Part shown: positions 10,301 through 18,350 of the stretch, one piece after another
How positions within the stretch are numbered: the stretch's first letter is position 1
How the letters are laid out: every line of letters begins with the position of its first letter
Assembly (NCBI RefSeq): GCF_014651615.1
Contig: NZ_BMXF01000002.1
Span: forward strand, 227,439-291,438
Reading direction: 5' to 3'
From: Persicitalea jodogahamensis
GTDB taxonomy: Bacteria > Bacteroidota > Bacteroidia > Cytophagales > Spirosomataceae
DNA length: 64,000 nt
Made by a program: the position numbers and the translations under genes
The notes under the pieces: generated by a model
Told to the model about the DNA's origin: nothing
The model's input: the letters and a program-made list of their open reading frames with translations, nothing else
Database searches by the model: none

Positions 10301-11276
10301 AAACAGCCTTTATAACCCAGATCAGTTCCGCACTTCTGACCATGACCCGGTCATCGTAGGCTTATCACTGACTGTACCAGTACCCGAGCTGGTGGTGAGT
10401 ATCACTTCGTCTACGAACGTCCTATGCAACGGAGGAACTACGGGTAGTATCGAACTGACCGTGAGTGGTGGCAAGCCCACCTACAGCTTCTCGTGGTCTA
10501 ACGGAGCTACAGTCGAGGATCTGAGCGGTCTGCCAGCGGGAAAGTACGTGGTAACCGTCACGGACCAGGCGGGCCAGGTGGCCAAAGACAGCGTGACCAT
10601 TTCTCAACCAGCGGCTATTGCCGTCACACCGGTCGCTGATAAGTCGGTTATCCTGGGCTTTGGCAGCAATTGCACCGATATTTCGGCCAGTGCCACGGGT
10701 GGTACAGGAACGCTTAACTACCTCTGGCAACCCGGAAACCTTTCAGGCTCAACAGTACAGGTTTGCCCTACGGCCACAACTACCTATACGGTCACGGTTA
10801 CCGATGCCAACAACTGTACGGCTACAGCTCAGGTGAAAGTGAACGTGAATGACGTGCGTTGCGGCAACAAGAACCAAAACGTGACGATCTGCTACTACGG
10901 CGTGACGCAGTGTGTGTCGGAAAAAATCGCCGAACGCTACCTGAAACTGGGCGCGACCATCGGTGGTTGCGGTAGCAATGCCCGCATCGGTGCCGAGGAG
11001 GTTTCTGCCGAGAAGCCATTTGCTCTTTCGGTGCAGGCCTATCCCAACCCTACGACCGGCGCGCTGACGCTTCGCATCCAAAGTGTGGTAGATGGACCAG
11101 CGGTACTCGATGTACTGGATATGGCCGGATTGCCCGTACAGCAACGCGTCGAAAATCTGGTCGAAGGAACAAATGAAATTTCGGTAGATCTGAATCGTCA
11201 AACCTCCGGAATTTATCTGATTCGCTGCCGCGACGCCGCAGGCCGTCAGGCAGTGGTGCGGGTGCATCGGCAGTAA
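7320..11276 (+). CDS. ExeM/NucH-type extracellular nuclease with T9SS sorting domain
   Basis: This large secreted nuclease (1318 residues) probably degrades environmental DNA. Order of parts: signal peptide (about 1-25, ending HIFGQ); a beta-rich N-terminal domain to about 235; a lamin-tail-type domain from about 241 (VVINEIDSD, AAEFIELYDGG); an OB-fold-like region about 430-640; an endonuclease/exonuclease/phosphatase domain about 708-1012 with GSFNLLNYF, FALNELEND, ANHWKSKG, LGDLNAYAEEDP and SDHDPVIVGL; a SprB-like repeat about 1027-1097; a Cys-containing linker; and a type A T9SS sorting domain from AYPNPTTG (about 1240) to the end. It is a single gene between a divergent lipoprotein and a terminator. 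Domain order matches ExeM/NucH-like nucleases; the DNase role is inferred from the family. Confidence 0.9.
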   Translation: MNKQLLKFCLFLILPALLGSGHIFGQSISLTTSGTAYTQDFNTLSNTASSTTNDLTISGWFLSESGSSVRNNGQYAVGTGSDNSGDVYSFGSTGSTDRAIGGLRSGSLVPVFGASFTNNTGSTIASIEISYTGEEWRLGTANRTDQLNFEYSTDATNLTTGSWTGVSQLNFITPFTATAGVRDGNISENRTNLSGTITGLSIANGATFWIRFTDTDASGADDGLAVDDFSLTPNGAATAPIVVINEIDSDSPTEPVNDAAEFIELYDGGVGNTDLSGLVVVLFNGNGDVSYAAYDLDGKTTNADGYFVLGNSGVPGVDAGITFSSNTLQNGADAVALYRANASDFPNGTSVTETNLLDAIVYDTNDSDDSGLIDVLTPGQAQINENGDGDPTIHSLQRIPNGAGGLRNTSAYQALAPTPNAANGVIVTPPTEPTARFIHVIQGNGATSPLTNTAVTIEGVVTRTFTGSTQLNGFYVQEEDADADADPATSEGIFVYDPGARLTPSVGDKVQVTGTVAEFTSGSSSLTQLADLTSASVISSGAPLPAVVTVKLPVANVSDLERYEGMLVEVSATEGNLAVTEYFQLGRFGQVVLSATGASNVAGTDARLDQYTQFNAPSTAGFSAYLAEVAKRKIILDDGSSVSNPDPIIFGRGGQPLSANNTLRGGDEVSSVTAILDERFEGYRLQTTTGVNFMPTNQRPANPPAVGGTLHVGSFNLLNYFNGNGTGGGFPTARGANTPTEFARQRDKTIKAIVESGVDVFALNELENDGYGANSAIQDLVNGVNAATAPGTFAIIDPGTSISTDAITVGIIYKPAKVTPVGAAATLTTSAAFNATGRQPLAQTFKENATNAEFTVVANHWKSKGSSAGGAGDADINDGQGASNGTRTRQAQDLAAWLATNPTGTSDADYLVLGDLNAYAEEDPLTALENAGYVNLVPNTTYSYVFDGFFGALDHALGSPSMVSQVTGATKWHINADEPLVLDYNTENKTVGQQNSLYNPDQFRTSDHDPVIVGLSLTVPVPELVVSITSSTNVLCNGGTTGSIELTVSGGKPTYSFSWSNGATVEDLSGLPAGKYVVTVTDQAGQVAKDSVTISQPAAIAVTPVADKSVILGFGSNCTDISASATGGTGTLNYLWQPGNLSGSTVQVCPTATTTYTVTVTDANNCTATAQVKVNVNDVRCGNKNQNVTICYYGVTQCVSEKIAERYLKLGATIGGCGSNARIGAEEVSAEKPFALSVQAYPNPTTGALTLRIQSVVDGPAVLDVLDMAGLPVQQRVENLVEGTNEISVDLNRQTSGIYLIRCRDAAGRQAVVRVHRQ

Positions 11277-11300
11277 AATGCTTTTTGATGAGTATGCAAA

Positions 11301-11336
11301 ACGAGCTTCGGAATTTCTTCCGAAGCTCGTTTTTTT
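11301..11336 (+). terminator. Rho-independent terminator after the nuclease gene
   Basis: A perfect 13-bp stem (11301-11313 with 11318-11330) has a 4-nt loop TTTC and is followed by a run of T to 11336. It also precedes the convergent end of the oxidoreductase gene and may work in both directions, since an A run flanks it on the left. Confidence 0.9.
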
Positions 11337-11355
11337 GATTCAGGCTAGACAGGTT

Positions 11356-12453
11356 TCAGCTTTGCCACTCGATCTCTACCCGCTTCCCGGTATTTGCCGC
11401 GTTTTTGATCGCCTCGATAATTCGCAGATCCTTCATTCCCTCCTCACCCGAAGCGCGTGGTTCGGTGTTGTCGAAAATACTTTGGGCAAAGGCATCCATT
11501 TGTCTGATTTGCTGAAAATCGGGAGTGGGAAAGCTTATCTTGCCCTCGCTCGAATCGCCCGTGGTACCTGTAGCGTTGAAAGCTGGCTGTAAACCAAACC
11601 AGCGGTAGCCCGTCGTGGCGTAGAGCCGATCGACGTAGGAAGTGTAGGTGGTAGTTGAGTTAGAGATTGCCCCGCCGGGAAATTCCATCTGGAACATCAT
11701 CGTTTCGTAGATATCCTTGAAAATGGTCTTGTCGCGCACGTAGCCCTGCGCCGTTACGGCCACCGGGTCTTCTCCAATCACACGCCGGGCTCCCTGAATG
11801 GCATATACACCCAGATCCATGATCGCCCCGCCGCCCCCGAGTTTTTTGTTCAATCGCCAAACTGTCGGGTCGGCCATCGAAAAGCCCAGGCTGGTTTCCA
11901 TCATCTTCACGGCACCGTACACTTTCTCTGTCCCCAGGCGGCGTACTTCCAGGTGATGCGGCTCGAAGTACAGGCGGTAACCCACCGAAAGTTTCACACC
12001 CGCCTCGCGACAGGCGTCAATCATGCGCTGGCATTCGTCTACCGTAATGGCCATCGGTTTCTCACAAATCACGTGCTTGCCGGCCTGCGCCGCGCGGATG
12101 GTGTATTCGGCGTGCATGGAATTAGGTAGCACCACGTACACGATGTCGATGTCCGTATTGTACTTGATCTGTTCGAAATTCTCGTAGTTGTAAATATTCT
12201 TGGCCGGAATGTCGTACTGCTTGGCCCAGGATTCCGCCTTGGCGGCTGTGCCCGTCACAATTCCCGCCAGGCGGCAATTCGTAGTATGCTGCAAAGCCGG
12301 AGCCAATTGCCGCGTACTGTAATTACCCAAACCTACCAGCGCAACGCCCAGCTTACGGGGAGGTGAAGTACTGGCCGTCGAAACTAACGGCGAGGAGGCT
12401 AGCAAGAGGCCAGCAGAATACCCTGCATGTGAAAGGAATTGTCGTCTCTTCAT
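11356..12453 (-). CDS. Gfo/Idh/MocA-family oxidoreductase with Tat signal
   Basis: This is an NAD(P)-dependent sugar or polyol dehydrogenase-like enzyme, predicted to be exported folded. The N-terminus MKRRQFLSHAGYSAG is a twin-arginine signal followed by a hydrophobic stretch to about residue 28. A Rossmann fold follows (LGVALVGLGNYS, about 35-46), then the family CEKPMAI motif (Lys132) and a C-terminal GFO_IDH_MocA domain with GGGGAIMDLGVYAIQGAR. The length of 365 is usual. The closest functional analogy is periplasmic glucose-fructose oxidoreductase, but the substrate cannot be told from sequence. It follows moxR by 100 bp on the same strand. Confidence 0.9.
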   Translation of the reverse strand: MKRRQFLSHAGYSAGLLLASSPLVSTASTSPPRKLGVALVGLGNYSTRQLAPALQHTTNCRLAGIVTGTAAKAESWAKQYDIPAKNIYNYENFEQIKYNTDIDIVYVVLPNSMHAEYTIRAAQAGKHVICEKPMAITVDECQRMIDACREAGVKLSVGYRLYFEPHHLEVRRLGTEKVYGAVKMMETSLGFSMADPTVWRLNKKLGGGGAIMDLGVYAIQGARRVIGEDPVAVTAQGYVRDKTIFKDIYETMMFQMEFPGGAISNSTTTYTSYVDRLYATTGYRWFGLQPAFNATGTTGDSSEGKISFPTPDFQQIRQMDAFAQSIFDNTEPRASGEEGMKDLRIIEAIKNAANTGKRVEIEWQS

Positions 12454-12553
12454 GGCATTGGAGCAAGGTTTGAAGGATCTCGGATGTGCTTTTATTAGCC
12501 GTAATAATCTTTATGGTTTACAGCCTCATCGCACACAAGATAAAAAACTCTCC

Positions 12554-13546
12554 TCAAACCTTCACCGCCTTCAATAATTCCCCAATCACCCGATCGGGTG
12601 TGATGCCTTCCGCCTCCGCCTTGAAATTGAGCGCGATGCGGTGACGCAGGATAGGATAGGCCAGCGCGTGGATGTCGTCTGGCACAACCGAGAAGCGGGC
12701 ATTCAGCACGGCGTTGGCTTTGGCGCAAAGTACCAGCGCCTGTCCCGCGCGGGGGCCCGCACCCCAGTCGCACCACTGCCGCACGAAATCGGATGGACTT
12801 TCCAGCGGCCGCGTCGCGCGGACGAGGCGGTTAATGTAGGCGATCAGCTCGTCGCTGATGTGAACCTGTCGGGTCAGCGTTTGCAGGTCGAGGATGTCCT
12901 GGTCGGTCAGGATCGTTTGCAGCGTGGGACGAGCCGTTCCGGTGGTATTCTTCAATACGTCCAGTTCTTCCTGTTCGGAAGGGTAGTCCAGCTTTACGTA
13001 CAGCAGAAAGCGGTCCAACTGGGCCTCGGGCAGCGGGTAAGTACCAGCCTGCTCGATGGGGTTTTGGGTGGCAATGATCAGGAACGGACGCGGCAGCGCG
13101 TAGTCGGTACCTGCATAGGTGACTTTACCTTCCTGCATCGCTTCCAGCAATGCGGCCTGGGTTTTGGGCGGGGTGCGGTTAATCTCGTCGGCCAGCACCA
13201 CGTGGGCGAAGAGTGGTCCTTTATTGAATTTGAAAAACTTCCGTCCCGTTTCGTGGTCTTCTTCGAGTATTTCGGTACCGACGATATCACCCGGCATCAA
13301 ATCGGGCGTGAACTGGACCCGCTTGAAACTCATGTCGAGCGTCTTGGCCAGGGTACTTACCATGAGGGTTTTGGCCAGACCGGGGACACCTTCCAGCAGG
13401 CAGTGTCCGCCCGCCAGCAGTGTGATGAGTATCTCAGTGACTGCCTCCTGTTGTCCAACGATGACTTTGGCAATTTCCTGCCGCAAGGCAGGTACTTTGG
13501 CGACTAGGTTTTTGAAGTGGGTTAAGTCCGGGGATGTGGAAGTCAA
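12554..13546 (-). CDS. MoxR-family AAA ATPase
   Basis: MoxR ATPases act as chaperones in assembly or activation of metal-dependent or surface protein complexes. The 330-residue protein has Walker A GVPGLAKT (residues 53-60), Walker B VVLADEINR (Asp120-Glu121), sensor 1 IIATQNPIEQ and an arginine-finger region near LDRFLLYVKL. The start is TTG, 46 bp after dnaG; there is no nearby in-frame ATG or GTG. MoxR genes normally precede DUF58 and von Willebrand-domain genes, but here the next gene is an oxidoreductase, so this is an isolated copy whose client is unknown. Confidence 0.93.
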   Translation of the reverse strand: MTSTSPDLTHFKNLVAKVPALRQEIAKVIVGQQEAVTEILITLLAGGHCLLEGVPGLAKTLMVSTLAKTLDMSFKRVQFTPDLMPGDIVGTEILEEDHETGRKFFKFNKGPLFAHVVLADEINRTPPKTQAALLEAMQEGKVTYAGTDYALPRPFLIIATQNPIEQAGTYPLPEAQLDRFLLYVKLDYPSEQEELDVLKNTTGTARPTLQTILTDQDILDLQTLTRQVHISDELIAYINRLVRATRPLESPSDFVRQWCDWGAGPRAGQALVLCAKANAVLNARFSVVPDDIHALAYPILRHRIALNFKAEAEGITPDRVIGELLKAVKV

Positions 13547-13592
13547 TTTCGAATGAGTGATTGAGTGAATGATAGAATAGAAAATCGGTATT

Positions 13593-15563
13593 CTAAGAAA
13601 CTACCGTTCCCAGCAGCTTCGCGATTTCTTTTTCGATGGCCTTGTGCCTCATAAATTTTTCCAGCAAAACATTGGTTTCGGCTTCATCTTTAACTTTCGC
13701 CAACCCATCGTGTATTTCTTTCATAATGATCTCGTTGTAGCCTTTTTTGAGCCGAAGAATATTGGTAAAAGCCAGGTCGGGTAGTTTGTCCAGTTCCGTC
13801 GGGACGATGATCTCGTACTTTTCCTTCCACTGCTCGCTCAGGTGGTAGCGACTCGTGACCAGGTCGATGGCTTCGCTCTTGATATCAGGGTCAGGATGAT
13901 TTAGGAAATAATCCGTGTCAGGAATTTCGCCGCGCGAGAAACCCTCGCGGAACACGGTCAGCAAATGCTGGTACATGGGATGGTGAAATTCCACGCCCGA
14001 CAGTTCGCTAAGCATGTAGTGGCACAACGACACTCTGGGTTCCAGTTCCTCACGCCCAAAATTGACTAAAAGCCGGATGCACTCCTGCTCGTGCTGCGTC
14101 ACCGGATCATGCCTAGTCAGCTCGACGGGAGCTTGCACTGGTTCTGCTGGACCGGACTCCTCTCTTACGGCCAGGTCGCCGAGCCCATCGGGAAGGCGGG
14201 TTTGCGCCTGTCGATCCTGCGTCCGTGCTTTGGCCGCCTGCTCTTTCCTGATGGTTTTGTTCCCCTCCGAAATGAGTGTCTGCTCATCCACGCCCAATCG
14301 CTCGGCGGTACGTCGAAAAAATATTTGCCGTTTGATCGGGTCGGGAATCTTGACGATGCTGCCTACTACGTCGGTAATCACGGCGGCTCTGCGGAAGGGA
14401 TCGTCGCCCGCGTCTTCCAGCAGCGTTTCGGCTTTGAAACTAATGAAGTCTCTGGCGGAGGATTGAATGTACTTCTTGAATTCTTCGGCTCCTACCCGCT
14501 GCACGTAGCTGTCGGGATCTTCCCCGTTCGGAAATGTCACGACGCTGACGTTGAGTCCTTCTTCCAGCACCAAATCCAGGCCACGCAGAGCGGCCTTGAT
14601 GCCTGCCGGGTCGCCATCGTACAGGATCGTGACATTGGGTGTGAAGCGACCGATCAGCCGGATTTGCTCCACCGTCAGTGAAGTACCCGACGAAGCCACC
14701 ACATTCTCGACACCCGCTTGGTGCAGCGATACTACGTCGGTATAGCCTTCCACCAGATAGCAAACGTCAAGTTGGCGAATGGTGTTTTTGGCCTGATAGA
14801 TACCGTACAGAACGTCACTCTTGTGGTAGACGTCCGTTTCAGGGGAGTTGACGTACTTCGGTTGATGACCCTTGGCATTGGGATCAGTTTTGAGAATCCT
14901 GGCCCCGAAAGCAATGACTTTCCCGGCCACATTGTGAATCGGGAAAATCACGCGGCCGCGGAAGCGGTCGTAGCCGCCCGTAGAATTACCTTCCCGACGG
15001 ATCATCAGCCCGGCTTTTTCGAGCAAATCGGCGTTATATCCCTTGGTCAACGCTTCCTGCGTGAGGGCATCCCAGGCTTCGGGACTGTACCCCAGCTCAA
15101 ACTTCGTCCGAATTGTCTCATTAAAGCCACGCTCTTTCAGGTAGCTGAGGGCGATCGACTGACCTTCTTCGGTTTCAGTAAGTTGTTTTTGAAAATAATT
15201 CTTGGCAAAATTCAGGACAATGTACAGGCTTTCGCGCTCGTTTTGCCGCTGCTCCTGCTCGTCGGTAAGCTTCTCTTCCTCAACTTCGATGCTGTACTTC
15301 TGGGCCAGATGTTTGAGCGCCTCCCCGTAGCCGATGCCATCGATATCCATCACAAACTTGATGGAATCTCCCGCCGCTCCGCAGCCGAAGCACTTGAAAA
15401 TCTGCCGCGCCGGATTGACGTTGAAGGAAGGCGTCTTCTCGTTATGGAACGGGCAGCAGGCTGTGTAGTTGGAGCCGCGTTTTTTCAGCGAAACGTAGTC
15501 GCCCACTACCTCTACAATGTCAGTGGCCTGCTTGATTCTATCGACCGTTTCGGGGTTTATCAT
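13593..15563 (-). CDS. dnaG: DNA primase
   Basis: DnaG lays RNA primers at the replication fork with the DnaB helicase. The 656-residue protein has the N-terminal CHC2 zinc finger (Cys37, His40, Cys58, Cys61 in CPFHNEKTPSF and CFGCGAAGD). The catalytic TOPRIM core follows (VEGYTDVVSLHQAG, then ILYDGDPAGIKAALRG), and the C-terminal part (about 500-656) is expected to bind DnaB. The start MINPETVDRIKQATDIVEVV is typical. The ATG overlaps the stop of the upstream VapC-like gene as ATGA, so translation of this essential gene is probably coupled to a toxin gene. moxR follows at 46 bp. Confidence 0.97.
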   Translation of the reverse strand: MINPETVDRIKQATDIVEVVGDYVSLKKRGSNYTACCPFHNEKTPSFNVNPARQIFKCFGCGAAGDSIKFVMDIDGIGYGEALKHLAQKYSIEVEEEKLTDEQEQRQNERESLYIVLNFAKNYFQKQLTETEEGQSIALSYLKERGFNETIRTKFELGYSPEAWDALTQEALTKGYNADLLEKAGLMIRREGNSTGGYDRFRGRVIFPIHNVAGKVIAFGARILKTDPNAKGHQPKYVNSPETDVYHKSDVLYGIYQAKNTIRQLDVCYLVEGYTDVVSLHQAGVENVVASSGTSLTVEQIRLIGRFTPNVTILYDGDPAGIKAALRGLDLVLEEGLNVSVVTFPNGEDPDSYVQRVGAEEFKKYIQSSARDFISFKAETLLEDAGDDPFRRAAVITDVVGSIVKIPDPIKRQIFFRRTAERLGVDEQTLISEGNKTIRKEQAAKARTQDRQAQTRLPDGLGDLAVREESGPAEPVQAPVELTRHDPVTQHEQECIRLLVNFGREELEPRVSLCHYMLSELSGVEFHHPMYQHLLTVFREGFSRGEIPDTDYFLNHPDPDIKSEAIDLVTSRYHLSEQWKEKYEIIVPTELDKLPDLAFTNILRLKKGYNEIIMKEIHDGLAKVKDEAETNVLLEKFMRHKAIEKEIAKLLGTVVS

Positions 15564-16027
15564 GGCTTTGGGGCGGTTCGCTGGGACACACTGGGTTCAT
15601 CATCAGTACCTGGTTCATCTTCAATCCAGTTTTCCAATTTTATGTCTTTCAAATTAATGAAATCTCGCGTATTCCTGGTAACCACCGTTAAATCACGGAT
15701 AATTGCCGTGGAGCCAATCAACAAATCGAATTCGCCAACCACTTTTCCAGCCTTTTTCAATGAAGCCTTCTGAGAAGCATACTCATGAAAGCATTCTCCA
15801 ATCAGCAGAATACGCCCTTCAAATGCCTCATGCAACTGATTTACTTTTTCAAGATTCTTGGTTCGGTGTTCATCCGAACTATTTGCGACTCCATAAAGAA
15901 GTTCGGCAATGGTGATTTCTGAAAGAAAACAAGACGATAAACCGACTTGGTTAATCTTTTCCCGTAATCTATACTGCCCCTTCAAATAATGAACACAAAT
16001 ATTGGTATCCAGAAGGTAGTTTTTCAT
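15560..16027 (-). CDS. PIN-domain toxin, VapC-like
   Basis: This is a predicted Mg-dependent RNase toxin of a type II toxin-antitoxin pair. The 155-residue protein has PIN acidic residues Asp7 (LLDTNICVHYLKG), Glu42 (ITIAELLYG), Asp101 (EFDLLIGSTAI) and Asp122 (TRNTRDF). The fold should end near LENWIE (about residue 136); the remaining 19 residues are a Pro/Ser/Asp-rich tail that runs into dnaG, giving a 4-bp overlap. It also overlaps its antitoxin by 4 bp (16024-16027). It is more AT-rich than dnaG, consistent with acquisition. Confidence 0.88.
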   Translation of the reverse strand: MKNYLLDTNICVHYLKGQYRLREKINQVGLSSCFLSEITIAELLYGVANSSDEHRTKNLEKVNQLHEAFEGRILLIGECFHEYASQKASLKKAGKVVGEFDLLIGSTAIIRDLTVVTRNTRDFINLKDIKLENWIEDEPGTDDEPSVSQRTAPKP

Positions 16028-16257
16028 AACTCCACATCGCGCATTGAGTCATGCCGACTATTGTGAATTTCTGCGGCCAATTCATCACCGGTCTTTTCTC
16101 CTTCCCAACTTCCAAAGAGACTGTCAAACACAATTTTTTGCTTAGCGGTCACTTTCCCGTCATGGCGTTCGAAGGTGGGTAGTCTAAGCCGCCGGGCGAG
16201 ACCCTTAATCAATTCAAGGTCGTTTTCGTTTTCTATACTGATGGTGATTTCGTGCAT
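16024..16257 (-). CDS. Antitoxin of the VapBC-like pair
   Basis: This small 77-residue protein (MHEITISIENENDLELIKGL) lies just upstream of, and overlaps by 4 bp, a PIN toxin gene. The N-terminal half looks like the beta-alpha segment seen in many Bacteroidota antitoxins that begin with a short ITI strand. The C-terminal part (GEKTGDELAAEIHNSRHDS) resembles toxin-neutralising tails. I chose the ATG at 16257; the frame extends to 16317 but the extra residues look like non-coding leader. The partner gene is the main evidence for function. Confidence 0.75.
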   Translation of the reverse strand: MHEITISIENENDLELIKGLARRLRLPTFERHDGKVTAKQKIVFDSLFGSWEGEKTGDELAAEIHNSRHDSMRDVEL

Positions 16258-16326
16258 CTTTTTGTTGTTTTTTATTGAAAACTCAGACCCGATATTTTCA
16301 AATACTGTCTCTACCAAATTTAAAAA

Positions 16327-17955
16327 CTATTTATCAACTGCCATTCCATTTACGTAGAAATTCCGGTCGATTGTCAGCGCGACTTTGCCGTTGGTTTTCA
16401 TGGTTTTCCAGGTAGTGGCCGGATAAATAAATTGTGCTTTGCCATCCGCAAGGCTGACCTTCACAGGCATATCGAAGCCATCAACAACATTCGTCCAACG
16501 GTACTTTAAGTCTTTTCCTGATAAAGAATATTCTAGTTTGGGAATTCTGATATCACGCAGGTACTGATCGAAAACCTTGCTCAAATCACGGCCTGCCTGT
16601 TTGCTAATATACTTTTCGATTTCGGAACCATCCACGGTTTTGTGGTAAAACGTTTCATTGAGCCCGCGCAGGATTTGCCGCCATTTTTCGTCGTCGTTCA
16701 CAATCTGCCTGATCGTGTGCAGCATATTCCCTCCCTTGTAGTACATGTCGCCCGAACCCTCTTGATTGACCCCGTAGACTCCCACGATCGGACTTTCATT
16801 TTTGATGAGCCTGCGCGTGCCGATGACGTAGTCCGCCCCGGCTTGCTGGCCATAGTAGTATTCTGTAAAGAGATTTTCGGAGTAGTTGGTGAAGCTTTCG
16901 TGGACCCACATATCGGCCACATCTTTGTAGGTGATGTTATTGGCAAACCACTCGTGACCGCTTTCGTGAATGATGATAAAGTCCCATTTCAGGCCCCAGC
17001 CCGTGCCGGACAAGTCTTTGCCCCGGTAGCCGTTCATAAAGCCATTGCCGTAAGTGACCGAGCTTTGGTGTTCCATGCCGAGGTAGGGTACTTGCACCAG
17101 CTTGTAGCCATCTTCGTAAAAAGGATACGGCCCGAACCAGTATTCGAAGGCTTTCAACATGCGTGGCACGTCTTTAAATTGCTCTTTCGCCCTTTCCAAA
17201 TCGGCGGGCAGCACGTAGTAGCTGAGGTCGAGTTTGCCTTTTTCACCATCGTAGGTTTCCTGCCAACTTACGTAGTCGGCCACGTTCATGTTCACACCGT
17301 AGTTGTTGATAGGATTATCCACAAACCAGTCGAAAGTACGGGTGCCATCCTCGTTATCGGTGACGCGTCGCAGCCGCCCGTTCGAAACATCCATGAGCGG
17401 CTTGGGAACGCGGATGCTGATGAGCATGCTGTCGGTTTCGTCGTACATGTGATCCTTGCAGGGCCACCACACGCTGCTGCCCAGGCCCTGACAACTCGTC
17501 GCCACGAACGGCTGCCCCTGATTATCGCGTACCCACTGCACGCCGCCCTCCCAGGGGGGATTGGTGGCGATTTTGGGTTTTCCCGAATAAGAAACCTTGA
17601 TTGATTCCGCCTGACCCGGTTTTTGCTTTTTTTGCAAAGAGATAAAATAAGCATTGCCATCGCGACGAAACTTCAATGCCTGACCATCCTGCGTAACTTT
17701 GGATATGGCCAAAGGCGGCTGCAGGTCAATTTGCATGATTTGGTAGGGTTTCAACACTTTGTAGAACACCGTGTTACTACCGTCGATGCTGCTGTCCGCC
17801 GGATGGGCGGCGATGTCGAGGTGGTAGTAGGTCAAATCCCACCAGGCCCGCTCGGGCGTAATGGCCCCGCGCAGAGTATCCTGATGCGTGAAAGTCTGGG
17901 CGTGGAGCAACGGGCAGACGGCTAAGAGAAAGAATAATGGGAGGTATCTTGGCAT
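16327..17955 (-). CDS. M1-family metallopeptidase, exported
   Basis: This is a zinc aminopeptidase-like enzyme. It has a signal peptide (MPRYLPLFFLLAVCPLLHAQ), an N-terminal beta domain, and the catalytic domain with a GMEH substrate motif (293-296, in place of GAMEN). The zinc site is HESGH (His330, His334) plus Glu353. At 542 residues it lacks the large C-terminal helical domain of PepN, as is usual for the short M1 enzymes of this phylum. It probably trims peptides in the periplasm or outside the cell. The HEPN gene stops only 5 bp before its ATG, so the toxin pair and this peptidase may share an mRNA. Confidence 0.93.
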   Translation of the reverse strand: MPRYLPLFFLLAVCPLLHAQTFTHQDTLRGAITPERAWWDLTYYHLDIAAHPADSSIDGSNTVFYKVLKPYQIMQIDLQPPLAISKVTQDGQALKFRRDGNAYFISLQKKQKPGQAESIKVSYSGKPKIATNPPWEGGVQWVRDNQGQPFVATSCQGLGSSVWWPCKDHMYDETDSMLISIRVPKPLMDVSNGRLRRVTDNEDGTRTFDWFVDNPINNYGVNMNVADYVSWQETYDGEKGKLDLSYYVLPADLERAKEQFKDVPRMLKAFEYWFGPYPFYEDGYKLVQVPYLGMEHQSSVTYGNGFMNGYRGKDLSGTGWGLKWDFIIIHESGHEWFANNITYKDVADMWVHESFTNYSENLFTEYYYGQQAGADYVIGTRRLIKNESPIVGVYGVNQEGSGDMYYKGGNMLHTIRQIVNDDEKWRQILRGLNETFYHKTVDGSEIEKYISKQAGRDLSKVFDQYLRDIRIPKLEYSLSGKDLKYRWTNVVDGFDMPVKVSLADGKAQFIYPATTWKTMKTNGKVALTIDRNFYVNGMAVDK

Positions 17956-17960
17956 ATTTT

Positions 17961-18350
17961 TTAACTTTCTATCAACTCTCGAATCTTATCCAGAAAAATT
18001 TGAACCTTGTCAAATAAAGGAAAAATGTCTTCCCCGGAAAAGTCTATGAAATCATCGTAATCGCTTTCGTGACGTCTGCTCATTAGATTTGAATACAAAC
18101 TACCGGCTTCTTTCTGTAGAATTCCTGTCTTGATGTAATTTTTGAAAAATGCAGTTCGCACTCCATTGTGGGTCGAAGCTGAAATGTCGTCTTTTGACAA
18201 AAGCGCAGTTACCGCGTAGAAGCAACTGTAATAGAGCCGACTGGCCGCGCCACTCCAAAATTCGTTTTCGCCCAATGCTTTTGCCTCTTGCAAAGTCGTC
18301 GATGACTTTTTGAGGCGATAACGAATTAAATCCTCTTTTTCATAACTCAT
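17961..18350 (-). CDS. HEPN-domain protein (UPF0332-like) of an MNT-HEPN pair
   Basis: This 129-residue helical protein matches the UPF0332-type HEPN pattern: ASRLYYSCFYAVTALL (about 36-51), THNGVRTAFFKNYIKTG (about 60-76) and RRHESDYDDF (92-101). It overlaps the nucleotidyltransferase gene by 4 bp (18347-18350), the standard layout of MNT-HEPN toxin-antitoxin modules in which the nucleotidyltransferase neutralises the HEPN RNase, in some cases by AMPylation. The canonical RX4-6H RNase motif is not evident, so RNase activity is uncertain. AT-rich composition sets it apart from the downstream peptidase gene. Confidence 0.85.
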   Translation of the reverse strand: MSYEKEDLIRYRLKKSSTTLQEAKALGENEFWSGAASRLYYSCFYAVTALLSKDDISASTHNGVRTAFFKNYIKTGILQKEAGSLYSNLMSRRHESDYDDFIDFSGEDIFPLFDKVQIFLDKIRELIES

